Origin: JBAZOY01 sp041648505 | GTDB lineage: Bacteria > Desulfobacterota > Syntrophia > Syntrophales > CG2-30-49-12 | NCBI GenBank assembly: GCA_041648505.1 | Contig: JBAZOY010000030.1 | Span: 1 to 28,446, forward strand | Reading direction: 5' to 3' | Length of the DNA: 28,446 nucleotides | Shown: positions 1-6,898 of the stretch, piece by piece | How positions within the stretch are numbered: the stretch's first letter is position 1 | Layout: every line of letters begins with the position of its first letter | The notes under the pieces: model-generated | The model's input: the letters and a program-made list of their open reading frames with translations, nothing else | Database searches by the model: none | Told to the model about the DNA's origin: nothing | Position numbers and translations under genes: made by a program

Positions 1-43
1 CTACTGTGGGTGAAAGATTTTTTATTTGATCAGGGCCGGCATG

Positions 44-227
44 GAGCCGACACTCTATTGGTTATTTATCGAGTGACTGGCAGTAGTTGATTAGTATGTC
101 AGCTACTTCGGGACGTGAAAACTCCTTCGGAGGTTTCTGCCCTGCACCAAGCATTTCGCGAACTTTGGTTCCGGAAAGAAGGACAAAGTCATCTTTGGTG
201 TGATCCGGTACATCGCACATCATGACG
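44..227 (-). pseudogene. Truncated duplicate of the 3' end of sat
   Basis: Bases 54-227 match 2006-2179, the 3' end of the full sat gene in the same orientation, with 6 differences in 174 bases by hand alignment; with a 2-base indel the match reaches back to base 44. The copy encodes only the last 54 or so residues of ATP sulfurylase, including the LLSGTKVREML nucleotide-binding motif, and then stops being homologous just upstream of the VMM segment. It lacks the QTRNP and GRDH active-site motifs, so it cannot be functional alone. Of the coding differences, three change residues (Ser to Cys, Glu to Asp, Tyr to Cys), which fits loss of selection. An in-frame ATG exists upstream (256), but the residues before the homology are unrelated to sat. 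Bases 1-43 show weak resemblance to the terminator region of the full gene, so the duplicated segment may originally have been longer. Confidence 0.85.
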
Positions 228-260
228 TATAACGAGAGCTTTGAAAAACTGCCCAATATA

Positions 261-322
261 TGTCATTTCGACCGAAGGGAGGGATAAAGGATTTCTCGTC
301 GCCGGCGTTCCTCGAAATGACA
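261..322. repeat. 62-base palindromic intergenic repeat
   Basis: Perfect 11-base inverted ends, TGTCATTTCGA at 261-271 and TCGAAATGACA at 312-322, enclose a 40-base core containing CGAAGG and GATTTCTCG words. No protein is encoded. The ends and core words look like short interspersed palindromic elements I recall from many bacterial genomes, but this is memory and not a search. It sits between the truncated sat copy and the debris upstream of the ATPase gene. Confidence 0.6.
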
Positions 323-335
323 AAATTAAAAGCCT

Positions 336-461
336 TCATATTTTCAGGAAATCAGCATAGTTGACGATTGAAACCGGCTGGCGGTAAGGTATGTTCCTGC
401 CACGATAGACGAGATAACCCCTGTCCGGACCCATCAGTATTTTTTCAAGGGTTTTGACCAT
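336..461 (-). pseudogene. Short open frame, possible C-terminal remnant of an ATPase
   Basis: From ATG 461 the frame encodes 41 residues ending at TGA 336-338, and the frame stays open without a stop back to about 543. The translation looks protein-like, with the segment GPDRGYLVYRGR followed by NIPYRQP and a hydrophobic-acidic end NYADFLKI. AAA+/DUF4143 ATPases often end with a GY-x-VY-x-G strand followed by a short tail, so this may be the last piece of a second such ATPase on the opposite strand to the intact one at 721. There is no ribosome-binding site before ATG 461, which argues for a remnant and not a small gene. The family link is inference from a short motif and is weak. Confidence 0.3.
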
Positions 462-640
462 TCGCGATGATAATACAGAACTTTTGACCTTGTGTAATAT
501 TAATATGTAATGGTAAATTTGTACAATTTTTATGGACCTTTTTCAAAGGGGCGAGGCATATCGGATCGTTCTCAAAAGCAGAGACAGGCCCTGAACCTGT
601 TAGATAAGGAGGAGAAGCTTGTTTGAAAAGAAAAGTATTT

Positions 641-699
641 TTGACGGTGTTTTTTGCTTATTGTCAAAATATCTTGACATAATATTTGACTATTGTCAA
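641..699 (+). promoter_or_regulatory. Cluster of TTGAC/GTCAA half-sites before the ATPase gene
   Basis: Five copies of TTGAC or its complement GTCAA lie in 59 bases: TTGAC at 641, 674 and 686, GTCAA at 663 and 695. The 11-base word TATTGTCAAAA occurs twice as a direct repeat, at 659-669 and 691-701, 32 bases (about three helical turns) apart. Several TTGAC copies could double as -35 boxes, but I find no convincing -10 hexamer at the right spacing. The arrangement suggests an operator array controlling the ATPase gene that starts at 721; function is inference. Confidence 0.45.
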
Positions 700-720
700 A
701 AAAGTTGGTAAAACTTCTCC

Positions 721-1899
721 ATGAAAAAAAGATATCTTGTCACTCATATACTCCGAGATTTGGAGGAAAAGATGGTTTTCATCGGGGGCGCCCGGCAGGT
801 TGGAAAGACGAGCCTGGCAATGTATATTGCCGAAAACCACTTCAGGTCATACGATTATCTGAACTGGGATGTCAGAGACGACAGGAAGAACATTATGCAG
901 TCGCAGTTCAAGGGAGATGCCGAGATCGTTTTGTTCGATGAGATACACAAGTACAAGGGCTGGAAGAATTATCTTAAAGGGCAGTTTGATAAACACCAGG
1001 GCGATTTCAAGTTTCTTGTGACCGGAAGCGCAAGGCTGGATGTATACAGGCGGGGCGGGGATTCGCTTATGGGAAGGTATTTTTACTATCGCCTCCATCC
1101 ATTTTCCCTTGCTGAATTTTTAGAGAAGCAGAATCTTTTCACTCCATTCAAGGAAATCAATTTTGTGGAAGTAGCGGCAGAAGCGAAAGATGCGTTAAAA
1201 ATGCTGATAAAATTTGGTGGTTTTCCTGAACCTTTATTGAAGCAGAGCGAGCGGAGTTTAAGGCGGTGGCATAACCAGAGGCTGGAGCTGTTGGTAAAAG
1301 AAGACATCAGGGATCTGGAAAACATCAGGGACTTGTCGGCTCTTCAGATATTAGTCGATCTTCTCCCGCATAGAGCCGGATCTCTTTTATCCCTGAATTC
1401 CTTGCGAGAAGACCTTTCTGTGGCCCATAAGACCGTGTCAAACTGGGTAGATATCCTGGAGAGATTTTATTACCACTTCAGGATCTATCCATTTTCTCAT
1501 AAAAATATAAAGTCTCTGAAAAAAGAGCCCAAGCTGTATCTGTGGGACTGGTCGGAGATCACTGATAATGAGGGTGCTAAATTAGAAAATATCGTTGCCT
1601 GCCATCTCCTTAAATTATGTCATTATCTTAACGATGTCGATGGTTATAAAACAGAGCTGCGTTTTTTAAGGGACGTGGATGGCAGAGAGGTTGATTTTAT
1701 AGTTACGGAAGGGGGCAACCCCTGGTTTGCTGTTGAGGTCAAATCATCAGGGAAAGATATCTCGAAGAGCCTGGCCTACTTTGGGAACAGGCTGGATATA
1801 CCCTTTTTGTATCAGGTTGTGGACGAAAGGGATATTGATATGAGAAAAGACAAGATTAGGGTTTTGAGCCTGGAGAAGTTCCTGTTTTCGCTTGTGTAG
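721..1899 (+). CDS. AAA+ ATPase with C-terminal DUF4143 (PD-(D/E)XK-like) domain
   Basis: A 392-residue protein. Residues 22-30 (GGARQVGKT) form the Walker A loop, 71-81 (LFDEIHKYKGW) the Walker B segment typical of the AAA_14 family, and TGSARLD at 101-107 a sensor-like motif. The C-terminal part carries the DUF4143 signature EVDF (323-326) followed by EVK (339-341), the acidic/lysine pair of a PD-(D/E)XK-like fold. These proteins are widespread and variable between strains; their substrate is not established, so no pathway is assigned. An in-frame stop at 709-711 makes ATG 721 the first possible ATG. There is no Shine-Dalgarno sequence before it. It stands alone on the plus strand, bounded by a half-site array upstream, a terminator downstream and sat repeats on both sides, which suggests acquisition as an accessory gene. 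Confidence 0.9.
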   Translation: MKKRYLVTHILRDLEEKMVFIGGARQVGKTSLAMYIAENHFRSYDYLNWDVRDDRKNIMQSQFKGDAEIVLFDEIHKYKGWKNYLKGQFDKHQGDFKFLVTGSARLDVYRRGGDSLMGRYFYYRLHPFSLAEFLEKQNLFTPFKEINFVEVAAEAKDALKMLIKFGGFPEPLLKQSERSLRRWHNQRLELLVKEDIRDLENIRDLSALQILVDLLPHRAGSLLSLNSLREDLSVAHKTVSNWVDILERFYYHFRIYPFSHKNIKSLKKEPKLYLWDWSEITDNEGAKLENIVACHLLKLCHYLNDVDGYKTELRFLRDVDGREVDFIVTEGGNPWFAVEVKSSGKDISKSLAYFGNRLDIPFLYQVVDERDIDMRKDKIRVLSLEKFLFSLV

Positions 1900-1930
1900 G
1901 ATTATTTGTACGAGGTACCATCGCGCGCTA

Positions 1931-1977
1931 AAAACAAAAAAGCCCTCATCCTATTCGGGACGGGGCTTTTTTGTTTT
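1931..1977. terminator. Bidirectional intrinsic terminator between ATPase and sat
   Basis: A perfect 15-base inverted repeat: AAAACAAAAAAGCCC at 1931-1945 and its complement at 1963-1977, with a 17-base loop. Each arm is an A-rich tract on one strand and a T-rich tract on the other, so the hairpin ends in a U run whichever way it is read. It can therefore end the ATPase transcript (plus) and the sat transcript (minus), whose stop codons lie 31 and 36 bases away. Confidence 0.85.
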
Positions 1978-2013
1978 GTCAAATATGACGCGGCTTCGAG
2001 CCGAATCTATTGG

Positions 2014-3201
2014 TTATTTATCGAGTGACTGGTAGTAGTTGATCAATATTTCAGCTACTTCGGGACGTGAAAACTCCTTCGGAGGTTTCTGCCCTGCACC
2101 AAGCATTTCGCGAACTTTGGTTCCGGAAAGAAGGACAAAGTCATCTTTGGTGTGATCCGGTACGTCGGACATCATGACGACCTTGTTCAACTTCTTGGAC
2201 CACGCGGTATGGTCGGCCTTGAAGATCTTAATTTTGAGTGCATCTTTTGGAATTCCGTCAAAAATAGTCTGGGCATCAAAAGGACCATAGTAGTCACCCA
2301 CGCCGGCATGGTCACGGCCTACGATCAGATGGGTGCAGCCGCAGTTCTGACGGAATATAGCATGAAGCAGGGCTTCGCGCGGACCGGCATAGAGCATATC
2401 AAAACCATATCCTGTGACGAGCACGGTGTTGGGCTCGAAGTATACTTCAACCATCTTACGAATACATGCATCTCGGACGTCGGCGGGAATGTCACCTTCT
2501 TTTAGTTTTCCGAGCAGCATGTGGATGAGGATTCCGTCGGCTTTTTCTGCTTTGTAGGCCATGCGGCAGAGTTCCTCATGGGCTAAATGCATGGGGTTAC
2601 GAGTTTGGAAGGCAACAACCTTTTCCCAGCCGAGTTTAGCCATTTCGTCGCGAATTTCGTAGGCAGTCTTGAATGTTCCGGCGAACTCTTTTGCAAAATA
2701 GGAGTAGTTGAGTACCTGGATGGGGCCGGAGATAGCAATGTTACCTACAGTGTTGAATGCATTTACCCCAGGGTGTTTCATATCATCAGTGGCAAAGATC
2801 TTTTTGGTCATGATCTTCATCTGGTCGGCACTGATCTCCTCGATGGCTTTTACGTCTTGAATGGCCAGAACTGGATTGCCCGCTACATTGGGATCCCTCA
2901 GGGCGATTCTTTTGGCACCCTTGATGGCTGATGCGTCTTTTACCACGTTCAGAACCGGTGTGGGCCAGAAAAGACCACTGGTCATTTTCATGTTTTCGGC
3001 CACGCTCATGGCATCGGCAACATTCATGAAGCCGGTCAGGGGGTTGAAGTAACCGCAACCCATCATTACGGCATTTCCTGCAGCAGCCGAACTTACGACT
3101 ATTGACGGCAGGCCCTCAGCTTCTTTGGCCAGTGCGGTACGTTTAGCGTTATCCTGGACGTAGAGCGGATTCAGTTTGTCAGATCCATGTGGTTTAATCA
3201 T
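2014..3201 (-). CDS. sat: Sulfate adenylyltransferase (ATP sulfurylase)
   Basis: Converts sulfate and ATP to adenosine 5'-phosphosulfate and pyrophosphate, the activation step of dissimilatory sulfate reduction (or the reverse in sulfur oxidation). The 395-residue protein has the family motifs QTRNPMH at 199-205 with His208, GRDH at 295-298 followed by AGVGDYYG, and the C-terminal LLSGTKVREML at 357-367. It is the monofunctional bacterial/archaeal form without an APS-kinase domain. ATG 3201 is preceded by a strong GAGGAGAG ribosome-binding site. A good promoter lies at 3398-3426, so sat is probably transcribed alone, with a leader of about 190 bases, ending at the terminator at 1931-1977. No aprAB, qmo or pyrophosphatase gene is adjacent. 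The last 54 or so residues are duplicated at 44-227. Confidence 0.97.
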   Translation of the reverse strand: MIKPHGSDKLNPLYVQDNAKRTALAKEAEGLPSIVVSSAAAGNAVMMGCGYFNPLTGFMNVADAMSVAENMKMTSGLFWPTPVLNVVKDASAIKGAKRIALRDPNVAGNPVLAIQDVKAIEEISADQMKIMTKKIFATDDMKHPGVNAFNTVGNIAISGPIQVLNYSYFAKEFAGTFKTAYEIRDEMAKLGWEKVVAFQTRNPMHLAHEELCRMAYKAEKADGILIHMLLGKLKEGDIPADVRDACIRKMVEVYFEPNTVLVTGYGFDMLYAGPREALLHAIFRQNCGCTHLIVGRDHAGVGDYYGPFDAQTIFDGIPKDALKIKIFKADHTAWSKKLNKVVMMSDVPDHTKDDFVLLSGTKVREMLGAGQKPPKEFSRPEVAEILINYYQSLDK

Positions 3202-3390
3202 AATTCTCTCCTCTTTCTGTTTTTTTATTTTTTGAACTTCTCTTTTTTAAGAGAAAGTTTCCCTTAATGGCGTATTTACTTGTGGTTACCCTTGGACCTT
3301 TAATCGGACACGATACTTTCCTTTACCGTATTCTCCGAAACCTGCCTAACTACACTATGTAGATAGAACTCACCATTATGTTAATATTAA
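3202..3390 (-). promoter_or_regulatory. Long untranslated leader of sat
   Basis: The interval from the predicted transcription start (about 3390) to the sat start codon holds no open frame I can support. It contains a 7-base A/T-rich hairpin with a four-base loop (3238-3244 with 3249-3255) and a 5-base stem at 3350-3362 (CTACA/TGTAG). Neither is followed by a U run on the minus strand, so they are not obvious terminators. I do not recognise a known riboswitch class. Confidence 0.35.
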
Positions 3391-3397
3391 CTTTGAA

Positions 3398-3426
3398 TTA
3401 ATACCAATTGTTTTTTACTATGTCAA
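3398..3426 (-). promoter_or_regulatory. Sigma-70-type promoter for sat
   Basis: On the minus strand a consensus -35 box TTGACA (3421-3426) is followed after exactly 17 bases by TATTAA (3398-3403), a 4-of-6 match to the -10 consensus. It points towards sat, about 197 bases from the start codon, and lies between purQ and sat. Confidence 0.65.
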
Positions 3427-3519
3427 GACGGTATTATCGTTTTGACATAAAAGATTTCCTTTTTTTGTTGGGGAAGTACAGGTGAAGGTTTTCCTGGATA
3501 TCGAACACTACAGGAAAAG

Positions 3520-4344
3520 TTAAAGGTTATTCTTTAGAAAATCTATCGCATTTTTAAATATGATAAGACCCATTCCTTCCTCGGGGAGTTTTTCCCTTGT
3601 CCAGCGGGGATGATTGGTATAGTGAAGATATGCTTCCGGGTGGGGCATCAGACCGAAGATCCGTCCTGTTTCATTGCAGATACCGGCGATTCCGTCAACA
3701 GAACCGTTGGGATTGGCAGGGTAATCCATCGTTGACTCTCGATAATCCGCATGACTGTACCGGACGACAACACGCTGATCCCTGTGTAACCTTTTAAGGA
3801 CATCATCATTTTTTGTGATAAATTTACCCTCACCGTGCCTTACCGGCAGGTATATGCCCTCCATATTTCGTGTGAAGACGCAGGGGGAATTACGGTTGAC
3901 TAAAAGATATACCCACCGATCTTCAAATCTGCCCGAATCGTTAAAGGTCACGGTCGCGATTTGATTGCGGTAATTTCCGTCGAAGCCGGGGAGCATTCCT
4001 AATTTGACCAGTAACTGAAAGCCATTACAGACTCCCAGGATCAATTTCCCCTGCTCGATAAAACGGGTAAACTGGTCGTAGAGTTTCTCTTCTGTACCTT
4101 TAATTTTTGCGTGTAGAATCCGGTTTGCTCCCGCCTTTGCCGATCCGAGGTCGTCTCCGTCAAGAAAGCCGCCGGCGAGGTTAAGAAAATGATAATCGTC
4201 GAGGTTTTTTTCTCCGTTGAGCAGGGTACTGATGTGGACAATATCCACCTCGTCGGAGGAGGCCAGACGGCAGGCATGAGCTGTCTCCATCTCACAGTTT
4301 GTTCCGTATCCTGTAATGACGATTGATTTTACTTTTTTCAGCAT
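3520..4344 (-). CDS. purQ: Phosphoribosylformylglycinamidine synthase, glutaminase subunit
   Basis: Supplies ammonia from glutamine to PurL in the fourth step of purine synthesis (FGAR to FGAM). The class I glutamine amidotransferase fold is shown by the nucleophile elbow GVCNGFQ with Cys106, and by the His235/Glu237 pair in PHPEAY. At 274 residues it belongs to the longer PurQ form, compared with about 225 residues in Bacillus. ATG 4344 has an AGGG ribosome-binding site about 8 bases upstream. purL and purS are not in the window, so the partners must be elsewhere. Upstream is a G/C-rich inverted repeat and lepA; downstream is a 318-base gap containing the sat promoter. Confidence 0.93.
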   Translation of the reverse strand: MLKKVKSIVITGYGTNCEMETAHACRLASSDEVDIVHISTLLNGEKNLDDYHFLNLAGGFLDGDDLGSAKAGANRILHAKIKGTEEKLYDQFTRFIEQGKLILGVCNGFQLLVKLGMLPGFDGNYRNQIATVTFNDSGRFEDRWVYLLVNRNSPCVFTRNMEGIYLPVRHGEGKFITKNDDVLKRLHRDQRVVVRYSHADYRESTMDYPANPNGSVDGIAGICNETGRIFGLMPHPEAYLHYTNHPRWTREKLPEEGMGLIIFKNAIDFLKNNL

Positions 4345-4430
4345 CCTGTTTCCCTAGTTGATTCCAAAGTTATATTATGGTTTGCACGGATTAATATATC
4401 ATTTTATGATTTCTTTTACAGTTGATAACT

Positions 4431-4519
4431 TACCCCCTCCCACAAGGGAAGGGGAAGTGTTTGAATCTTCATAATTATTCCCTCTCCCTTGATGGGGGAG
4501 GGGCAGGGGGGGGTGATAC
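4431..4519. repeat. Imperfect inverted repeat of C-rich/G-rich arms
   Basis: The purQ-lepA gap contains an arm starting ACCCCCTCCC followed by AAGGGAAGGGGAA (about 4432-4456) and a second arm, TTCCCTCTCCCTTGA then GGGGGAGGGG (about 4478-4503), which is close to its reverse complement. The segment ends in an eight-G run. It would fold into one long imperfect hairpin. Words of this kind are common interspersed repeats in bacteria, from memory. No coding content seen in 4345-4551. Confidence 0.55.
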
Positions 4520-4551
4520 ATTTATTGTAATGACTTTTATGAGACATTATA

Positions 4552-6348
4552 TTAATCAGAGGTGGACTTCAAAGCGGCGATGAATGCGCTCTGAGGTATG
4601 CTGACCGAGCCGATCATCTTCATCCGCTTCTTTCCCTTTTTTTGTTTTTCGAGGAGTTTTCTCTTTCTTGAAATATCTCCACCGTAACATTTTGCGGTTA
4701 CATCTTTACGGAATGGTGAGATGGTGGTTCGCGCTATGATTTCCCCGCCTATTGTTCCCTGAATGGCTATCTTAAACATATGCCGGGGGATCTGTTCCTT
4801 TAACCTTTCACAGGCGTTAAGTGCACGGGCACGGGCGCGGTCACGATGAGCGATCTGTGACAGGGCATCTACCTTCTCCCCGTTTATTAGGATATCGATC
4901 AGGACAAGATTGCTCTGCCGGTAATCAATGAGATCATAGTCGAGGGAACCGTAACCCTGGGTAACAGACTTGAAGCGGTCATAAAAATCGTAGATCATCT
5001 CAGCCAGCGGCATTTCATAGATCAACTCGGCGCGGCCCGGTCCCGGGTATTTGAGGATGGAATTGACCGCCCGCTTTTCCAGGCATAGTTTCATGACCGT
5101 ACCGACGTATTTTTCCGGCATCATCATGCCGGCACGAATATAGGGTTCTTCCGATTTTTCGATGTAAACCGGATCGGGATAGAGTGAGGGGTTATCCACA
5201 TCTACTACGGTACCATCCTTTAATGTGAACCGGTAACGGACGCTTGGTACGGAGAGGATAATGGAAAGGTTATACTCCCTTTCCAGTCTTTCCTGAACCA
5301 CATCCAGATGCAGAAGACCAAGAAATCCGCACCGGAAGCCCTGCCCAAGGGCCACGGAAGAATCCCTTTCATAAAGCAGGGAGGCATCGTTGAGCTTGTA
5401 TTTCTCAAGGGAAGCGATAAGGTCTTCATAGTCATCTGAAGACAAAGGATAGATGGAGGCGAAAACGACGGCTTTTATTTCTTTGAATCCAGGAAGAGGT
5501 TTTAAGCAGGGCTGTTTATCGAGGGTGATAGTATCCCCCGTCCGGACATCTGATACTGTCTTTACTCCGGCTATTATATACCCCACCTCACCTGCGGAAA
5601 GTTTATCACGCTTTTGGCGGGAAAGCAGAAAGTGACCGACTTCCTCAACCCTGTAAGCGGCGTTGTTGTACATGAAGCGAATGATATCACCGCTCTTAAC
5701 GGTGCCATCAAAAATACGACAGTGAATTACCGTGCCGCGAAAAGAATCATACTTGGCATCAAAGATAAGGGCGGCCAGTGGAGCGTCCGGATCGCCCTTC
5801 GGGGGAGGAATCCTTTCTATAATAGCATCCAGGATGTCTTCGATCCCTGTTCCGTTTTTAGCTGAACATTTCAGATGAGAGTCAGCGGCTAATCCTAACT
5901 CCGAGCTGATCTGAGCAATTACCATCTCTACTTCGGCAGAGGGCAGATCAATCTTGTTTATCACGGGAATAATTTCAAGGTCATGCTCCATGGCCAGATA
6001 GAGATTGGCTAATGTTTGTGCCTGCACACCCTGAGAGGCATCTATCAGGAGAAGAACTCCTTCACACGAGGCCAGGGAACGCGATACTTCATAGGAGAAA
6101 TCTACATGGCCCGGTGTATCGATCAGGTTGAGGGAATATTCTTCTCCGTTCTTTGCCAGGTAGGGAAGGGAAATAGCCTGGCTTTTTATCGTGATTCCCC
6201 GTTCACGTTCGATGTCCATAGTATCAAGGATCTGATTCTTGAATGTACGTTCATTGGATACACCGGTGTGCTGGATCAGCCGGTCGGCGAGGGTGGATTT
6301 TCCGTGATCAATATGTGCAATAATGCTGAAATTACGTATGTTTTTCAT
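4552..6348 (-). CDS. lepA: Elongation factor 4 (ribosomal back-translocase LepA)
   Basis: A translational GTPase that binds stalled or misassembled ribosomes. The 598-residue length is normal. G1 is AHIDHGKST (11-19), the switch region has GITIKSQ (51-57), G3 is DTPGH (77-81) and G4 is NKID (131-134). The EF-G-like domains and the LepA-specific C-terminal domain follow, with the conserved lysine/arginine-rich KCYGGDISRKRKLLEKQK segment near the end. The start ATG 6348 gives the family-typical MKNIRNFSIIAHIDHGKS opening, but no Shine-Dalgarno sequence precedes it and a terminator-like hairpin ends only 16 bases upstream. In many bacteria lepA is followed by lepB; here purQ follows after a repeat, so it appears to be on its own. 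Confidence 0.98.
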   Translation of the reverse strand: MKNIRNFSIIAHIDHGKSTLADRLIQHTGVSNERTFKNQILDTMDIERERGITIKSQAISLPYLAKNGEEYSLNLIDTPGHVDFSYEVSRSLASCEGVLLLIDASQGVQAQTLANLYLAMEHDLEIIPVINKIDLPSAEVEMVIAQISSELGLAADSHLKCSAKNGTGIEDILDAIIERIPPPKGDPDAPLAALIFDAKYDSFRGTVIHCRIFDGTVKSGDIIRFMYNNAAYRVEEVGHFLLSRQKRDKLSAGEVGYIIAGVKTVSDVRTGDTITLDKQPCLKPLPGFKEIKAVVFASIYPLSSDDYEDLIASLEKYKLNDASLLYERDSSVALGQGFRCGFLGLLHLDVVQERLEREYNLSIILSVPSVRYRFTLKDGTVVDVDNPSLYPDPVYIEKSEEPYIRAGMMMPEKYVGTVMKLCLEKRAVNSILKYPGPGRAELIYEMPLAEMIYDFYDRFKSVTQGYGSLDYDLIDYRQSNLVLIDILINGEKVDALSQIAHRDRARARALNACERLKEQIPRHMFKIAIQGTIGGEIIARTTISPFRKDVTAKCYGGDISRKRKLLEKQKKGKKRMKMIGSVSIPQSAFIAALKSTSD

Positions 6349-6364
6349 TGTGCCGTAGATGAGA

Positions 6365-6398
6365 AAAAGCCCTCCGTTATCACACAGGGAAGGCTTTT
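6365..6398 (-). terminator. Intrinsic terminator between fmdB and lepA
   Basis: On the minus strand AAAAGCCTTCC (6398-6388) pairs with GGAGGGCTTTT (6375-6365), an 11-base stem with one mismatch and a 12-base loop, followed by one more T before CTC. The U run is short. It lies after fmdB and only 16 bases before the lepA ATG, so it could end the fmdB transcript or act as an attenuator for lepA. Confidence 0.6.
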
Positions 6399-6463
6399 AA
6401 AAGTGCATGTGAGGTTAATGTCCTTATTCCACTGGGGTGATTCCCCGTTCGTTGTCCTAATTT

Positions 6464-6482
6464 ATGCGGCAACCTGCCGCAT
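6464..6482. other. Perfect 8-base hairpin after fmdB
   Basis: ATGCGGCA at 6464-6471 and TGCCGCAT at 6475-6482 form a perfect stem with a three-base loop, 13 bases past the fmdB stop codon on the minus strand. No U run follows, so it is more likely an RNA 3'-end stabiliser or protein site than a terminator. Confidence 0.45.
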
Positions 6483-6495
6483 GATCTCAATGTCC

Positions 6496-6690
6496 TCACC
6501 CAGAGCTGCAGGAGGTGGAGGCGCAGGAAGAACATGATGATGCTGTATTGCCCCCGAAGACCGACATTAGTCTTTCAGTTTTTTTTGATTTGCAAAGGGG
6601 ACAGGATACCTCTAATTTTTCCTGACTGGACATGAATAAAACCTCGAATACGTTCTTACATTTTTTGCATTTAAATTCATAGATCGGCAT
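6496..6690 (-). CDS. FmdB-family zinc-ribbon protein
   Basis: A 64-residue protein with the opening MPIYEFKCKKCKNVFEV and two CxxC knuckles, Cys8/Cys11 and CPLC in the middle, expected to bind one zinc ion. The C-terminal third is low-complexity Ser/Cys (SSCSSCASTSCSSG), typical of the CxxC_CxxC_SSSS subgroup. The family is named for a putative regulator of formamidase but its general role is unknown. ATG 6690 overlaps the end of the small ORF at 6677-6805 by 14 bases, suggesting the two are translated from one message. A GAGAG element lies upstream of the start. Confidence 0.9.
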   Translation of the reverse strand: MPIYEFKCKKCKNVFEVLFMSSQEKLEVSCPLCKSKKTERLMSVFGGNTASSCSSCASTSCSSG

Positions 6691-6805
6691 TGCTTTTTTC
6701 TCTCATTGATTTATAGATGGAGCAGCGACCGCAGGGTGGGCCGGCAAAGTCGCAATTTTTTTCTTCATTGATAATATTATTGTTGCAAAACAGGCTATCC
6801 AGCAT
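6677..6805 (-). CDS. Small cysteine-rich protein, 42 residues, function unknown
   Basis: An open frame from ATG 6805 to TGA 6677-6679 encodes 42 residues with four cysteines; the central part reads NCDFAGPPCGRCSIYKS, so three of the cysteines lie in a C-x6-C-x2-C spacing and one more precedes them at position 7. It ends inside the fmdB start (overlap 14 bases, +1 shifted frame). A strong promoter at 6818-6846 places the predicted transcription start about 5-8 bases before its ATG, so the message would be nearly leaderless, consistent with the absence of a ribosome-binding site. The cysteine pattern suggests metal or Fe-S binding, or disulfides. I do not recognise a family. It is too short to be certain it is translated. 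Confidence 0.5.
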   Translation of the reverse strand: MLDSLFCNNNIINEEKNCDFAGPPCGRCSIYKSMREKSNADL

Positions 6806-6817
6806 TAGTACTAAAAA

Positions 6818-6846
6818 AGTATACCACAGTGGAAAGCCCTTTACAA
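6818..6846 (-). promoter_or_regulatory. Promoter of the cysteine-rich ORF and fmdB
   Basis: Minus-strand TTGTAA (6841-6846, 4 of 6) and TATACT (6818-6823, 5 of 6) are separated by 17 bases. Transcription would start near 6811, only a few bases before ATG 6805. Confidence 0.6.
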
Positions 6847-6898
6847 GTTACATGTAGGATGCGCGTTAATGCCATATTTAAGCTCTCAGGGTGTAATT

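Noticed and set aside
510..626. Plus-strand 38-codon ORF ending LLDKEEKLV just upstream of the ATPase gene
   Set aside because: No ribosome-binding site, overlaps the open frame on the other strand, and no recognisable family; kept only as possible debris.
693..941. Alternative plus-strand ORF overlapping the ATPase start
   Set aside because: Runs out of frame through the Walker A coding region of the ATPase; a shadow frame.
2152..2505. Plus-strand ORF of 117 codons inside sat
   Set aside because: Lies antisense to the conserved sat C-terminal coding region; no independent evidence.
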